Assembly: GCA_030066195.1 (NCBI GenBank)
Contig: JASJCB010000103.1
Span: forward strand, 1 to 64,000
DNA: 64,000 bases
Source of the DNA: Acidobacteriota bacterium
GTDB taxonomy: Bacteria; Acidobacteriota; Holophagae; Acanthopleuribacterales; Acanthopleuribacteraceae
Direction of reading: 5' to 3'
Positions 17,546 to 26,147 of this stretch are shown piece by piece; the first letter of the stretch is position 1; each line of letters begins with the position of its first letter. The position numbers and the translations under genes are program-made. The notes beneath the pieces are model-generated. The model was given only the letters and a program-made list of their open reading frames with translations, did no database searches and was not told the origin of the DNA.

Positions 17546-17893
17546 TCAGGCAAGCGCCACGGGACCGTGGTTGTCGCAGTGGTTGCCGTGCTGGTGGTGC
17601 AGGTGGCCGTCCACCAGGTAGTCCGTGTGGTCGCCGTGGGGAACGGCTTCATGACCGCAACCGGGGCCGTGTACGTGGTCCGCGGCATGGGCCGCGCAGT
17701 CATGACCGTCGGTGCAATCCGCGGGATTGCCGGCGTCTACGTCCAGGACATGCTCGTCCACGTGATCGCCGTGAAGATTGTGCAGGTGACCGTCATGCAG
17801 ATAATCGACGTGATCACCGTGCTTAACGGCGGTGTGGCCGCAATCGGGGCCATGCTGGTGCGCGTGATTGTCGTGCTTCTTGCATTCAGACAT
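17546..17893 (-). CDS. Histidine-rich metal-binding small protein
   Basis: A 115-residue soluble protein in which about a quarter of the residues are His, arranged as two similar halves: HGPDCGHTAVKHGDHVDYLH and HGPGCGHEAVPHGDHTDYLV, each followed by a DGHLH repeat. Such proteins beside zinc or copper efflux genes are thought to buffer or deliver metal in the cytoplasm. It is divergent from the ArsR/SmtB repressor gene. A 24-base dyad typical of that repressor family lies 34-57 bp upstream of its start, so metal-induced expression is likely. The internal duplication is visible in both protein and DNA. Confidence 0.8.
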   Translation of the reverse strand: MSECKKHDNHAHQHGPDCGHTAVKHGDHVDYLHDGHLHNLHGDHVDEHVLDVDAGNPADCTDGHDCAAHAADHVHGPGCGHEAVPHGDHTDYLVDGHLHHQHGNHCDNHGPVALA

Positions 17894-17925
17894 GGTTGCC
17901 TCCAGGCAGATGGAAAAGTTAAGTC

Positions 17926-17950
17926 AACACTTCAACAAGTGTTCAAGTGT
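17926..17950. promoter_or_regulatory. Candidate ArsR/SmtB operator upstream of the His-rich gene
   Basis: ACACTTCAAC-AAGT-GTTCAAGTGT is a 10-4-10 dyad with a single mismatched pair; within it AACACTT/AAGTGTT is perfect. The arrangement resembles the SmtB/CzrA-type imperfect 12-2-12 operators. It sits where the promoter of the His-rich gene should be. Confidence 0.55.
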
Positions 17951-18097
17951 ATTATCGAACAACTCTGCCACTGTGTCAAACCATTTGAGTACTTTTTTTC
18001 TGCAAATTCGGTGTCCATCCGGTGGTGATTTGTTTCCCGCCGGCTTCATCGGCCCCGCCGGTCGCTCTTCGATTTGTCTGGAGACCTGGAATGTTGT

Positions 18098-18115
18098 ATC
18101 ATTTAATGAAGTGAT
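18098..18115. promoter_or_regulatory. Second, weaker dyad upstream of the ArsR-family gene
   Basis: ATCATTTAATGAAGTGAT pairs with itself at 14 of 18 positions and ends 21 bp before the chosen repressor start. It could be an autoregulatory site, but its sequence differs from the stronger dyad at 17927-17950, so the same protein may not bind both. Confidence 0.3.
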
Positions 18116-18136
18116 CAAGTGAGGTGTTTCGACAAC

Positions 18137-18481
18137 ATGCAAAGCGACAAACCCGAATGCGACAATCACGAGCATGCCCAAGTTCGCTCTTTAAAAGGCA
18201 TCGGCGACGACACACTCGAAAAAGCCGCGCGCATTTTTCGAGCTTTGGGGGACCCCTCGCGGTTGCGCCTGCTGACCATTCTCTCCGAGGGCGAGGCCTG
18301 TGTGTCGGAGCTTTCAGATCAGGACCAGCTCTCCACGGTGTCTCAACGGCTGCGCACCTTGCGCGCTGAGAACCTGGTTTCGCGCAAAAGAAACGGCAAG
18401 CACATCATCTACGGCCTGGCCGACGAACATGTGCTCGATATGATCAGAAACGCCCTGGCCCACGCGGGCGAGGAACACTGA
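18137..18481 (+). CDS. ArsR/SmtB-family metal-sensing repressor
   Basis: A 114-residue winged-helix repressor (120 if a GTG 18 bp upstream is used). The N-terminus has candidate metal ligands (CDNHEH). It is followed by ARIFRALGDPSRLRLLTIL, the ELSD..QLSTVSQRLRTLRAENLVSRKRNGKHIIY recognition and wing region, and the C-terminal helix DEHVLDMIRNALAHAGEEH with His residues at alpha5-like spacing. This layout (N-terminal Cys/His plus C-terminal His) matches zinc sensors such as SmtB/ZiaR. It lies between the His-rich gene and the fused permease. Together they recall the SO_0444/SO_0445 efflux pair. Metal release from the operator would induce both flanking genes. Confidence 0.9.
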   Translation: MQSDKPECDNHEHAQVRSLKGIGDDTLEKAARIFRALGDPSRLRLLTILSEGEACVSELSDQDQLSTVSQRLRTLRAENLVSRKRNGKHIIYGLADEHVLDMIRNALAHAGEEH

Positions 18482-18753
18482 GGCACAACGGCGAGACCGC
18501 CGGCTTCCAGTTCGATCCCGGTCCACGCCTGCTTTGACCGGACGGGCATAGCGCGGGCCGATCAATGGTACGCCTGCCTTTCCCACCGGGTCGTCGGTGG
18601 GAAATTAGTGTTTGCCTCATGAATCGCTGCTAGGATAGAGTTGGCAGTGGTTGGGAGTTATCCGTGGCCGGCGCCGGAACCCCTCATTAATCATACATCG
18701 ATTTTCTGCCGGAAACTTGCTGACTGAATGAAAACTAATGGTAAAGGTGTGCC

Positions 18754-20655
18754 ATGTTAGATTGGTTTTCCCCCCTGATCATCAGCCTTCTGCCCTTGTT
18801 TGCGGCTCCCTTTTTGTACAGTTTATGCCGGAGACGGGCCGAGTGGCTCCATTTCACGGACGGCTTTATCTTTGTCGCCATCGGTGGGCTGATCCTCACC
18901 GGCATCCTGCCCGAATTGCTCCACCACGGCGGTCTGAAATCCCTGATTTTTCTCTTTCTGGGCCTGGGACTGCCCTTTCTTTCAGAGCGGGTTTTTCACT
19001 CCGTCGGCAAGGTCCACACGGTAGCTTTGGTACTGGGTCTCATCGGGTTGTTCATTCATGCCATTACAGACGGGGCCGCGCTGGCTCATGGGGAACACGG
19101 CGATCCCGCCGAGGAAATGCTCTCTTTGGGGGTGCTGCTGCATCGCATTCCCATCGGCCTGACGATCTGGTGGTATGCGCAACCCAGGTTCGGCAGCCCG
19201 GCGGCCATGGGGGTGTTGGTGATCGTGGCGGTGGGGACCATTCTGGGTTTCGACTTGGCGGAGACGGTGTTGGGACCGCTTAGCTCCTCGGGCATGGCCT
19301 ATTTTCAAGCCTTTGTGGCCGGCTCGCTGATTCACATTATTTTCCACCGGCCCCACGCTCCCGGCAGCAACTGTTCCCATTCCCATGAAAGCAACTGGTC
19401 TGAAGGTCTGGGCAATCTGGTCGGCGCCGGTGTGGTGATCTTCATCGGTTTGCATCACAATCATTTGGGCGAAATAACCTGGTTCCGGGAAATGGGCCAC
19501 ACCTTCTTGGACCTCACCTTGGAGAGTGCGCCGGCCCTGTTGCTGGCCTACGTTCTCGCCGGCCTGGCCACGGCCTTTATGCCCCAGTCTTATGTAGATT
19601 GGATGAGCGCCGACCGCTCCTGGAAACAATCCGCCCGCGGGGTGCTGGTGGGCCTGCCGTTGCCGGTGTGTTCATGCGGCGTGGTGCCCCTCTACCACAC
19701 CCTGACCAAAAAGGGGGCGCCGCCCACCGCCGCCATGGCGTTTATGATCGCCACCCCGGAATTGGGTATCGATGCCGTGCTGATTTCCCTGCCGCTATTG
19801 GGCGAGACCATGACCGGGTTGCGCATTGCGGCCGCCGGCCTTGTCGCCCTGCTGGTAGGTATTATTGTGGGCAGCCTCACCTCCCGAACAAAAGCGGAAA
19901 AGGTTGAAGGTCATCTCCATGAGGCCCAACCCGCCAGTTTCATGGAAAAGCTCAGGTACGGCATGGTCCATGGTCTGGGCGAACTGGTAGATCACACGGG
20001 GCCTTGGATTCTGGTAGGTCTGGTGGTGGCTTCCGGCTTCCAGCCGATTCTCGGCTCGGGCTTTCTCAGCAATATTCCCGGCGGTTGGGAAGTGCCGTTG
20101 TTCGCCCTGTTGGGCATGCCCTTGTATGTGTGCGCCTCCGGCGCCACGCCCCTGATCGCGGTCTTTTTGATGAACGGCGTCTCGCCCGGCGCGGCGCTGG
20201 CGTTTTTGATTACGGGACCGGCCACCAACATCACCACTTTCGGCGTGCTTTCCAAATTGCACAACCGCAAGATCGCCGCCCTGTTCGGCTTCACAACCCT
20301 GGTGATTACCGTGTTGCTGGGTTATGCCACGGACGCGATTTTCCCGCAATTCCAGCCCAAGTTAATTGACGGCGAACACGTACACGGTACGCCGCTCCAA
20401 ATGGTCGCCTTGGCCTTGCTGAGTCTTATTTTCGCCTATTCGTTGTTTCGCAGGGGCGCTCGGGCCTTTTTCAGCGAGTTGGGTCAAAGCAGTCATGACC
20501 ACGATCACGGACCGCACCAACACGGGCATGATCATGGCCACCATCACCACCATGATCACGATCACGGATCTCACGAACACGGCCACGATCATGGTCACCA
20601 ACACCATCACGAAAGCGAGCATGACCACCACCATCCCACGGCCCCTTCGGGGTAA
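18754..20655 (+). CDS. Fused ZIP-like / SO_0444-type (DUF318) metal permease with His-rich tail
   Basis: A 633-residue polytopic membrane protein with three parts. Residues about 1-210 are ZIP-transporter-like with HAITDGAALAHGEHG and LLHRIPIGLTIWW, matching the metal-site helices 4 and 5, and SLIHIIFH. Residues about 245-575 are a DUF318/ArsP-type permease of the SO_0444 Cu/Zn efflux group, with GLPLPVCSCGVVPLYH and the second-half repeat YVCASGATPLIAVFL...GPATN. The last 60 residues are almost all His/Asp/Gly (HDHGPHQHGHDHGHHHHHDH), a metal-binding tail. Expected role: zinc or copper export from the cytoplasm, controlled by the upstream ArsR gene 272 bp away. The ZIP fusion is unusual for the family. 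The stop codon lies inside an interspersed repeat. Confidence 0.88.
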   Translation: MLDWFSPLIISLLPLFAAPFLYSLCRRRAEWLHFTDGFIFVAIGGLILTGILPELLHHGGLKSLIFLFLGLGLPFLSERVFHSVGKVHTVALVLGLIGLFIHAITDGAALAHGEHGDPAEEMLSLGVLLHRIPIGLTIWWYAQPRFGSPAAMGVLVIVAVGTILGFDLAETVLGPLSSSGMAYFQAFVAGSLIHIIFHRPHAPGSNCSHSHESNWSEGLGNLVGAGVVIFIGLHHNHLGEITWFREMGHTFLDLTLESAPALLLAYVLAGLATAFMPQSYVDWMSADRSWKQSARGVLVGLPLPVCSCGVVPLYHTLTKKGAPPTAAMAFMIATPELGIDAVLISLPLLGETMTGLRIAAAGLVALLVGIIVGSLTSRTKAEKVEGHLHEAQPASFMEKLRYGMVHGLGELVDHTGPWILVGLVVASGFQPILGSGFLSNIPGGWEVPLFALLGMPLYVCASGATPLIAVFLMNGVSPGAALAFLITGPATNITTFGVLSKLHNRKIAALFGFTTLVITVLLGYATDAIFPQFQPKLIDGEHVHGTPLQMVALALLSLIFAYSLFRRGARAFFSELGQSSHDHDHGPHQHGHDHGHHHHHDHDHGSHEHGHDHGHQHHHESEHDHHHPTAPSG

Positions 20656-20668
20656 ATCATGTTCGTAT
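20642..20668 (+). repeat. Interspersed repeat copy (CCCCTTCGGGGTAAATC... type)
   Basis: This 27-bp block matches 24279-24305 (opposite strand) at 24 of 27 positions. It begins with CCCC-TTC-GGGG, a small stable hairpin, and includes the stop codon of the permease gene. Shorter versions, 17 bp, occur at 17481-17497 (minus) and 21113-21129 (plus). Confidence 0.6.
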
Positions 20669-20709
20669 CATGGCCTGATCCCATCCTGCCGGCAGGTCAT
20701 AGCACTTTT

Positions 20710-21021
20710 TCAGAGACCCTGATTCAGGGCTTCGATGATTCGTCGGGCCTTAGATTCATACCTCGGGTCCGTCGGGATGATGTCGGTTCGATACCGCGTC
20801 ATTTGCACGCAGTCACAACGGCCGCGGGCTGTGTAATGCCATAGCGGCAAATATGCCGTAAGCGTAAACCCATGACGTTTCAGTGCGCGGATGACCGCCA
20901 CCTTGTCCGCAAGTACATATGCAAAGGCATTTTCTACATTCGGCACGGCTTGAAGGACAGATACCAACCCATGACATGCGGTGTCTGCTCGACGAACATC
21001 ATAAGTCGCTTGCCGTGTCAT
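20710..21021 (-). CDS. Small hypothetical protein
   Basis: A 103-residue frame with an excellent ribosome site (AGGAGG, 7 bases before the ATG), which is the main reason to call it. The middle reads NVENAFAYVLADKVAVIRALKRHGFTLTAYLPLWHY, which resembles the C-terminal half of some acetyltransferase-like folds where a helix is followed by a GF strand, but no acetyl-CoA motif is present. It ends TDPRYESKARRIIEALNQGL. Either a stand-alone small protein or a domain fragment. There is no obvious partner; it is convergent with the metal permease. Confidence 0.5.
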   Translation of the reverse strand: MTRQATYDVRRADTACHGLVSVLQAVPNVENAFAYVLADKVAVIRALKRHGFTLTAYLPLWHYTARGRCDCVQMTRYRTDIIPTDPRYESKARRIIEALNQGL

Positions 21022-21322
21022 TGTTCTTTCCTCCTATCACTTTCCCGGGTTCTGTACGTGGTTGGAATGAGGTGAGCCGGGGGTGTTTTTTCAACCCCAA
21101 CAATGTACACAACCCCTTTGGGGTAAACCTTTCTTGCAATGTGAAAAAAAGGCCGCCGGGTATGTGCCGCTCTTTGTAACCACTTGTTACGCGTTTCTAT
21201 ACCGATTGGAACAAAGAAAAACAACAAGCGGCCCGAGACAGAATTATTCTGAACCATTTTCATGATCTCCTTTCCGGCTCATTCTCGCTTCTTAAATAGA
21301 TGACAGCATCTTGGGAGACCGG
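21022..21322. other. Intergenic region with a short repeat copy
   Basis: Between the small hypothetical gene (minus) and the large repeat protein (plus); it must hold both promoters. It contains one 17-bp copy of the interspersed motif at 21113-21129. An 81-codon frame on the minus strand here has no ribosome site and is not called. Confidence 0.5.
21113..21129 (+). repeat. Interspersed repeat, short copy
   Basis: CCCCTTTGGGGTAAACC; the hairpin core and GTAAAYC tail are shared with the copies at 17481, 20642 and 24289. Confidence 0.5.
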
Positions 21323-24184
21323 ATGAGAAGAAAACCAGGGCTGTATTCAGGTCTATTTCTCCTGTTCAGTTGCTCCCTCGGCTGGTGGGTGATACATCGT
21401 TCCGAACCCAAAATCGCTCCTCCGGGCCCCATGGAAAATAAGCTGGACACGGTTGTCGAACGCCGAACAACCGAAGCTGCCCCCGTCTCCCGAAAAGCAC
21501 CGGATGAGGGCGCCTTACTGCACGGGCGTGTCCTTGCCGCAGGTAACGGTGAGCCGGTTGCAGATGCCCGTGTCATGATAAGCGGCTCGTCCAAACACGA
21601 GGAATTCACCGCGGAGGACGGAAGCTTTCGCTTCACCGATCTACGCCCCGGTGAATACTACCTGGCGGCCGTCACTCACGATGCGGTTTCCTTTCCCTCC
21701 CGTTTGGACCCTACTTTCCAGAGACAGACTTTCATTCGTATTGACGCGGACACATCGGGGATCGGCCCCGTGACCCTGTACCTCCACCGGGCCCAAACTT
21801 TGACGGTTATCGTCAACGATATCCACGGCGAGGCTATTGCCGACGCCCGAATTCGGGCGGCTCACGATGCCGTCCGCGATTTCCGGCTTTGGTTCCAAAC
21901 GGACGAACATGGCCGCGCTTCATTCCCCCTAACACGTAATCTTTGGGAGTTATCCGTTTTCGCTAGGAGTTACACGTACTATAGTTCGGATTTGAGCATG
22001 TTTGACGACAACCCGGGTGTATTCAACGTTGTCCTTCACCCGGCCGGCCGTTTGTACGGGCAGGTCACCGATAGAAACGGCGCACCCCTTCAAGAAGTGA
22101 GGGTGAAATGTAACGATTATCTCTATACCCTGACCGATAGCGAGGGTAACTACAGCTTGGATCATTTACCCCTGGACGAACACCTGGAAATGTGGGTATC
22201 TAAAGAGGGTTACATTTCAGAAAGAATCCCTCCTATCATGCTGTCACCCGGAGAACCGGAAGCTCGCCTGGATACACGCCTTACCCTCAGGCCCGTGGAA
22301 GACGGCGTGGTCTTGCTCCACCTCCAAGATCCGTCCGGCCGATCGGTTGACGGCGAGGTATGGGTTCACCGGGCAACGGTTACACGGGAAGGCCCGGGCC
22401 GTTTCAATATGGGTAACCTGCAAGTCGGTACAAAGGAAACGATCGAGATTGCGGCGCCCGGCTATTTGGAGAAAGAGTATGTGGCCGAGGTTACCCGGCC
22501 GAATCAAGCCGAGGTCCAAATCGTGAAGCTGGAACCGGCAGCCGAAATCGGAGGCGTTGTCCTCGATGACGAAGGAAACCCGATCAGCGGGGTAGTCGTC
22601 AAAATCGAGGATGACTCTTCCTGGACAATGGTTGCCGAAACCAATCACGAGGGGGTCTTTTATCTTGGACATGTCCCCAAGAAGAAAGTTCGCCTTTTAT
22701 TTGAGAACGAATGGTACAAGGAAAGAAGACTAAAAGTGAATGCCGCCGATCAGGACGGCGATCCCTTGATGGTTGTCCTGCGGGATGCGGCCAAGCTGAC
22801 GCTGAAGGTTCGCGACAAAAGAACCGGTGAGCCGCTTGAAAGATTTCGGTATAAGCTTCGTCGCGATTGGGAAAACCGTGAGAACAGGATTCCCTACCAA
22901 TACCAGTCCTACCTTGGAGGCGGCATCGATGTGGTCAATACAACAGGCCGTACGATTGTGCCGGGGATGCCCAACTCGGCTACCTACAAGGTCACAGTGT
23001 CCGCTCCCAATTACCAACCCCAGGAAAAGAGCATCACTTTCTTCTGGTTTAATTGGAATCGCACCCTCAAATTCGAATTGGAACCCCAATTGGAAAAACG
23101 CGCTTTCCGACTCGTTGATTCGTCGCAAAGGCCGCTTCCAGGCATACCGGTTGATGCCGTTCATTTCGACGTGAAACCCATTCGTTTTAAGTGGGAGGTA
23201 TATCGTCCCGCCGAATCCAAAATGAAGTATTGGGATAACTGCCTCGCCTATAAAGTTTACAGCGATGCCGAAGGATTGATAAAGGTGGCTGATCCTTTGC
23301 CGGACAGTCATTTTGTCCTGTTCACGGGACCGGCCGGCCGGGGTTTTCATCTGGCGATGGATTGGCAGCTCCCACCCGCCGGTGATCGGCCGGTCGACCT
23401 GACCCTTTTCCAGGAGGCGCGAGTACACGGAAAAATAGATCCTGGAACATTCCCGGAGGGGGTTCGCCTGGACCTGGTTCATGAGGAAACCCCCGAAGCC
23501 GAAATCACACTGTATTTGCAAAAAGGGGACACCACCTATCTACTCCCCGGATTACCGCCGGGCAATTATGGTTTGAGAGCAAGTTCATGGGAAACCGGGT
23601 CCCTGTTCCGCCTGATTTCCCTGGCCGAGGGTCAGGACCTTTCGCTTGATTTACAAGACAGCCCGATCACCTTTGAGGGGCAGGTAACCCTGGGCGATGA
23701 GGACATGACCGATCATAGGGTTTTTTTGGTTCCCTTTGGGATGAGTCATCTTTTCCAGGAAGAGTATACCGATGTCGATACCAATGGTTTCTTCCGTTTC
23801 GAAAAATTCTTTCCGGGAACCTATGACCTGCTGGTTCAGCGCAAGGAAGGCCGGAACCAAACGCATTGGGGTTACACCTCGGACCGTATCCGCCTGGACC
23901 TGACCCGTTCCCAATCGGGTGACGTCTATGCCTTCACCCCCCGCGCCAAAGTGCGCGGCCGAACAGTTCCTGAAAATAAATGGCTGTATGCCGTCTTGGA
24001 AAACAAGGAAACCGGTAGGCGGACAAAATTTAATGCAAAAGGCAATTTCGAGGTCGTAGACCTGGACGCGGGCGATTACAGGTTGATTCGTTCCGTCGGC
24101 GGGGACGAAGTCATCCTGCGGAAATATCTGGTCCTGGAACCGGGAGAAACCCTGGACATCGGCGAGGTTCCAACCAACTATTAG
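21323..24184 (+). CDS. Exported multi-domain protein of carboxypeptidase-regulatory-like repeats
   Basis: A 953-residue protein (start at the ATG preceded by GGGAGACC; an in-frame ATG 12 bp upstream is less well placed). A membrane anchor or signal segment (LYSGLFLLFSCSLGWWVIH) is followed by a chain of about eight to nine beta-sandwich modules of the CarboxypepD_reg/transthyretin-like type. They recur as GRVLAAGNGEPVADARV, GQVTDRNGAPLQEVRV, GGVVLDDEGNPISGVVV and YLAAVTHDAVS-like ends such as DLRPGEYYL, DLDAGDYRL and GLPPGNYGL. There are no catalytic residues, so a structural or adhesive envelope role is likely. The N-terminus may stay as an inner-membrane anchor facing the periplasm. It has no operon partners; 617 bp of non-coding DNA follow. 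Confidence 0.75.
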   Translation: MRRKPGLYSGLFLLFSCSLGWWVIHRSEPKIAPPGPMENKLDTVVERRTTEAAPVSRKAPDEGALLHGRVLAAGNGEPVADARVMISGSSKHEEFTAEDGSFRFTDLRPGEYYLAAVTHDAVSFPSRLDPTFQRQTFIRIDADTSGIGPVTLYLHRAQTLTVIVNDIHGEAIADARIRAAHDAVRDFRLWFQTDEHGRASFPLTRNLWELSVFARSYTYYSSDLSMFDDNPGVFNVVLHPAGRLYGQVTDRNGAPLQEVRVKCNDYLYTLTDSEGNYSLDHLPLDEHLEMWVSKEGYISERIPPIMLSPGEPEARLDTRLTLRPVEDGVVLLHLQDPSGRSVDGEVWVHRATVTREGPGRFNMGNLQVGTKETIEIAAPGYLEKEYVAEVTRPNQAEVQIVKLEPAAEIGGVVLDDEGNPISGVVVKIEDDSSWTMVAETNHEGVFYLGHVPKKKVRLLFENEWYKERRLKVNAADQDGDPLMVVLRDAAKLTLKVRDKRTGEPLERFRYKLRRDWENRENRIPYQYQSYLGGGIDVVNTTGRTIVPGMPNSATYKVTVSAPNYQPQEKSITFFWFNWNRTLKFELEPQLEKRAFRLVDSSQRPLPGIPVDAVHFDVKPIRFKWEVYRPAESKMKYWDNCLAYKVYSDAEGLIKVADPLPDSHFVLFTGPAGRGFHLAMDWQLPPAGDRPVDLTLFQEARVHGKIDPGTFPEGVRLDLVHEETPEAEITLYLQKGDTTYLLPGLPPGNYGLRASSWETGSLFRLISLAEGQDLSLDLQDSPITFEGQVTLGDEDMTDHRVFLVPFGMSHLFQEEYTDVDTNGFFRFEKFFPGTYDLLVQRKEGRNQTHWGYTSDRIRLDLTRSQSGDVYAFTPRAKVRGRTVPENKWLYAVLENKETGRRTKFNAKGNFEVVDLDAGDYRLIRSVGGDEVILRKYLVLEPGETLDIGEVPTNY

Positions 24185-24278
24185 CAGGCAATCAAGTTGC
24201 AAGTTTCAAGGGAAGAGGAAAAGCCTTGCGGCTTTTCAAGATGCGTCGGTTGTAGCGGGGGTCCGGGACGGGCCTTTA

Positions 24279-24305
24279 ATGCGAATATGATTTACCCCGG
24301 AGGGG
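24279..24305 (-). repeat. Interspersed repeat copy, inverted relative to 20642-20668
   Basis: Read on the minus strand it starts CCCCTCCGGGGTAAATC and differs from the copy at 20642 at three positions in 27. The similarity continues weakly for a few more bases on the far side. Confidence 0.6.
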
Positions 24306-24768
24306 TTTTGCATTACCAGCCGTTCATAGAATACAATATCCCCAGTGAAGATCGGGCATCCCTTGATTAAACAGGTTAACTACCTGTAAATAATAGGGTA
24401 GTAGCTCCGGAAAATCGTCGGCAAACCCGGTGGGTTTTCCGGGGTACTTGATCGTCCACGTTCAGCAATCACACGATGAACGCTTGGGGTCTACGATTCC
24501 CTGATCTTCACCCTTTTCTTTGCTTATCGCCGGAGCTAACCTTGAGATTACTGGTTGAGGGGCCCTCAGGTTCAACATAGCCATGCTTCGAGTATCAACG
24601 GGGAACATCCTTTCGCCCCTCGGAATTACAGGTTAACGCACAATTAAAGATCACGCCTTCGAGCGACCTGAACGGCCGGCAATACAAAACCTCTTCGGGG
24701 TATGAACCGAACCTGCTGCCTCGGGCCGTCGGGAACAGTTTGGTTCACCCGCCCTCAGAAGGAAGGAA

Positions 24769-24794
24769 CGGTGCGGTTGTCGCTAACCGCACCG
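24769..24794 (-). terminator. Terminator of the propeller gene at 24802
   Basis: CGGTGCGGTT and AACCGCACCG form a perfect 10-bp stem with a 6-base loop, directly after the stop codon. On the minus strand a T-rich TTCCTTCC follows. Confidence 0.7.
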
Positions 24795-24801
24795 CTTGCT
24801 C

Positions 24802-26082
24802 TTATTTACCGATCGCGTAGAGGTGCCCGCGCGTTCTCAAAAACAAGGTTCCGTGGGCAATGGCGGGCGTGGACATGATTGTCTCGCCCATCTCCATCTT
24901 GGCCAGTAGTTTATATTGATCGCCCGGTTCAATCACATAGACATCGCCTTCCTGGCTGCTTGCGAAGACCTTCCCGGGCACCGCGACCAGGGAACCGCTG
25001 AAACCGCCGCCCAGTCGCTCGCGGAACAGGCGTTTACCGGTTTTCTGGTCATAGGCGCTCAAGATACCGTGATCGGTGCAGGAATAAACGCGACCGTCCA
25101 CCGCCACGGGCGTCACCGTGTAGGGTCCGCCCTGTTCGGTCGACCAGATCACGTCGCTGTCGGAAAGCTCACCGTCGCGACCCAGGGGCAGGGCCTTGAT
25201 GGGCTGACCCTGGGGGTATCCGCCGGAAACCAGTACATGCTCGCCGAATACCACGGGCGTGGGCGTCTTTACCAACGCGTAGTTCTTGAAGCGCCACAAC
25301 TCCTTACCGTTTGCGGGGTTGTAAGCGCGAATGTAATTCACGCCGTTGGTCACCAGTTCGGTACGCTTGCCCCGGTAAAGGGCGGGGGTGCTCCAGGACG
25401 GCAATTCGTCGCGGTCCACCTTCCAGGCGCGGCTGCCGTCTTTCAGGTTGTAGGCGGCGATATAGGAATTCTCGTGCCGGTCCACCTGGACAATGGCCAG
25501 GTTCTTGTAAATGACCGGAGAACTGGCGTGACCCCAGGCCTGGGTTTTGTCCTGGTGGAACCCGGCGGTCAGTTTGCCCAGGTCTACCTTCCATAGCTGC
25601 TTTCCGTCGGCGTCGAAGCAGAACAGGCCCTCGGAATCGAAGATGGCCAGGACGTATTTACCGTCTGACGCCGGGGTGACGTTGTTTTGGCTGGACTTGA
25701 TATGTCGCGCCGTGGCGGGTTTGCCCCGGTGCGCGGTCTGTTCCCAGATGGTTTTGCCGGATTTGCGGTCCAGGCAGAGCAGTTTCCAGGTGTAATCGCC
25801 CTCGGGTTTGCTGAGCCCGATACCGCCGTGGGCCGGGTCGAAGTCCTCGGGATTGGTGTTGACCGCGGTGGTCAGGTAGATACGATCGCCCACCACGATG
25901 GGGCTGGAATGGCTGAGCCCGGGTACGGTGACCTTCCAACGGATATTTTTACCCGAGGCGACATCCCAGGAGTACGGAAGATCCTCTTTGACCAGGCCGG
26001 ACGAATCGGGACCGCGAAAGGTGGACCAGTCACCGGCAAACGTCAGTGCGGTGACACATGGTAGTAAAAGCTTCAAAAACAC
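24802..26082 (-). CDS. Exported PQQ-like beta-propeller protein, 1
   Basis: A roughly 426-residue protein of the PQQ/BamB-like propeller group. The chosen GTG start (AAGGGGGA five bases upstream) gives a signal peptide FLKLLLPCVTALTFAGDWSTF; a frame-start ATG 27 bp upstream has no site. Blades are marked by repeated W/G motifs: GDRIYLTTAV, DRKSGKTIWEQTA, LKDGSRAWKVDRDELP, PANGKELWRFKN, QKTGKRLFRERLGG. There are no obvious cofactor ligands, so it is more likely a binding or scaffold propeller than a quinoprotein dehydrogenase. The GDW..FRGP opening is shared with the two related genes upstream at 27356 and 28783. The three form a minus-strand group with a HupE-like gene. Confidence 0.8.
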   Translation of the reverse strand: MFLKLLLPCVTALTFAGDWSTFRGPDSSGLVKEDLPYSWDVASGKNIRWKVTVPGLSHSSPIVVGDRIYLTTAVNTNPEDFDPAHGGIGLSKPEGDYTWKLLCLDRKSGKTIWEQTAHRGKPATARHIKSSQNNVTPASDGKYVLAIFDSEGLFCFDADGKQLWKVDLGKLTAGFHQDKTQAWGHASSPVIYKNLAIVQVDRHENSYIAAYNLKDGSRAWKVDRDELPSWSTPALYRGKRTELVTNGVNYIRAYNPANGKELWRFKNYALVKTPTPVVFGEHVLVSGGYPQGQPIKALPLGRDGELSDSDVIWSTEQGGPYTVTPVAVDGRVYSCTDHGILSAYDQKTGKRLFRERLGGGFSGSLVAVPGKVFASSQEGDVYVIEPGDQYKLLAKMEMGETIMSTPAIAHGTLFLRTRGHLYAIGK

Positions 26083-26147
26083 GTTTCCCCCTTGATCAAT
26101 CGGCATCACCCATTAAAGTTAGAATTACGGAAAAGAAGGGATTCAAG

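Larger units (their letters stand above)
24185..24801. other. Long intergenic region with repeat copy and small hairpins
   Basis: A 617-bp stretch between convergent genes. It holds an interspersed repeat copy (24279-24305, minus), a small stem AAACCC-GGT-GGGTTT followed by T at 24423-24438 that could end plus-strand transcripts, and the terminator at 24769-24794. The rest is non-coding in all frames as far as I can see and may be a decayed mobile or repeat element. Confidence 0.5.

Noticed and set aside
21018..21263. 81-codon minus-strand frame before the small hypothetical gene
   Set aside because: No ribosome site, and it contains the interspersed repeat motif; its composition is not protein-like.
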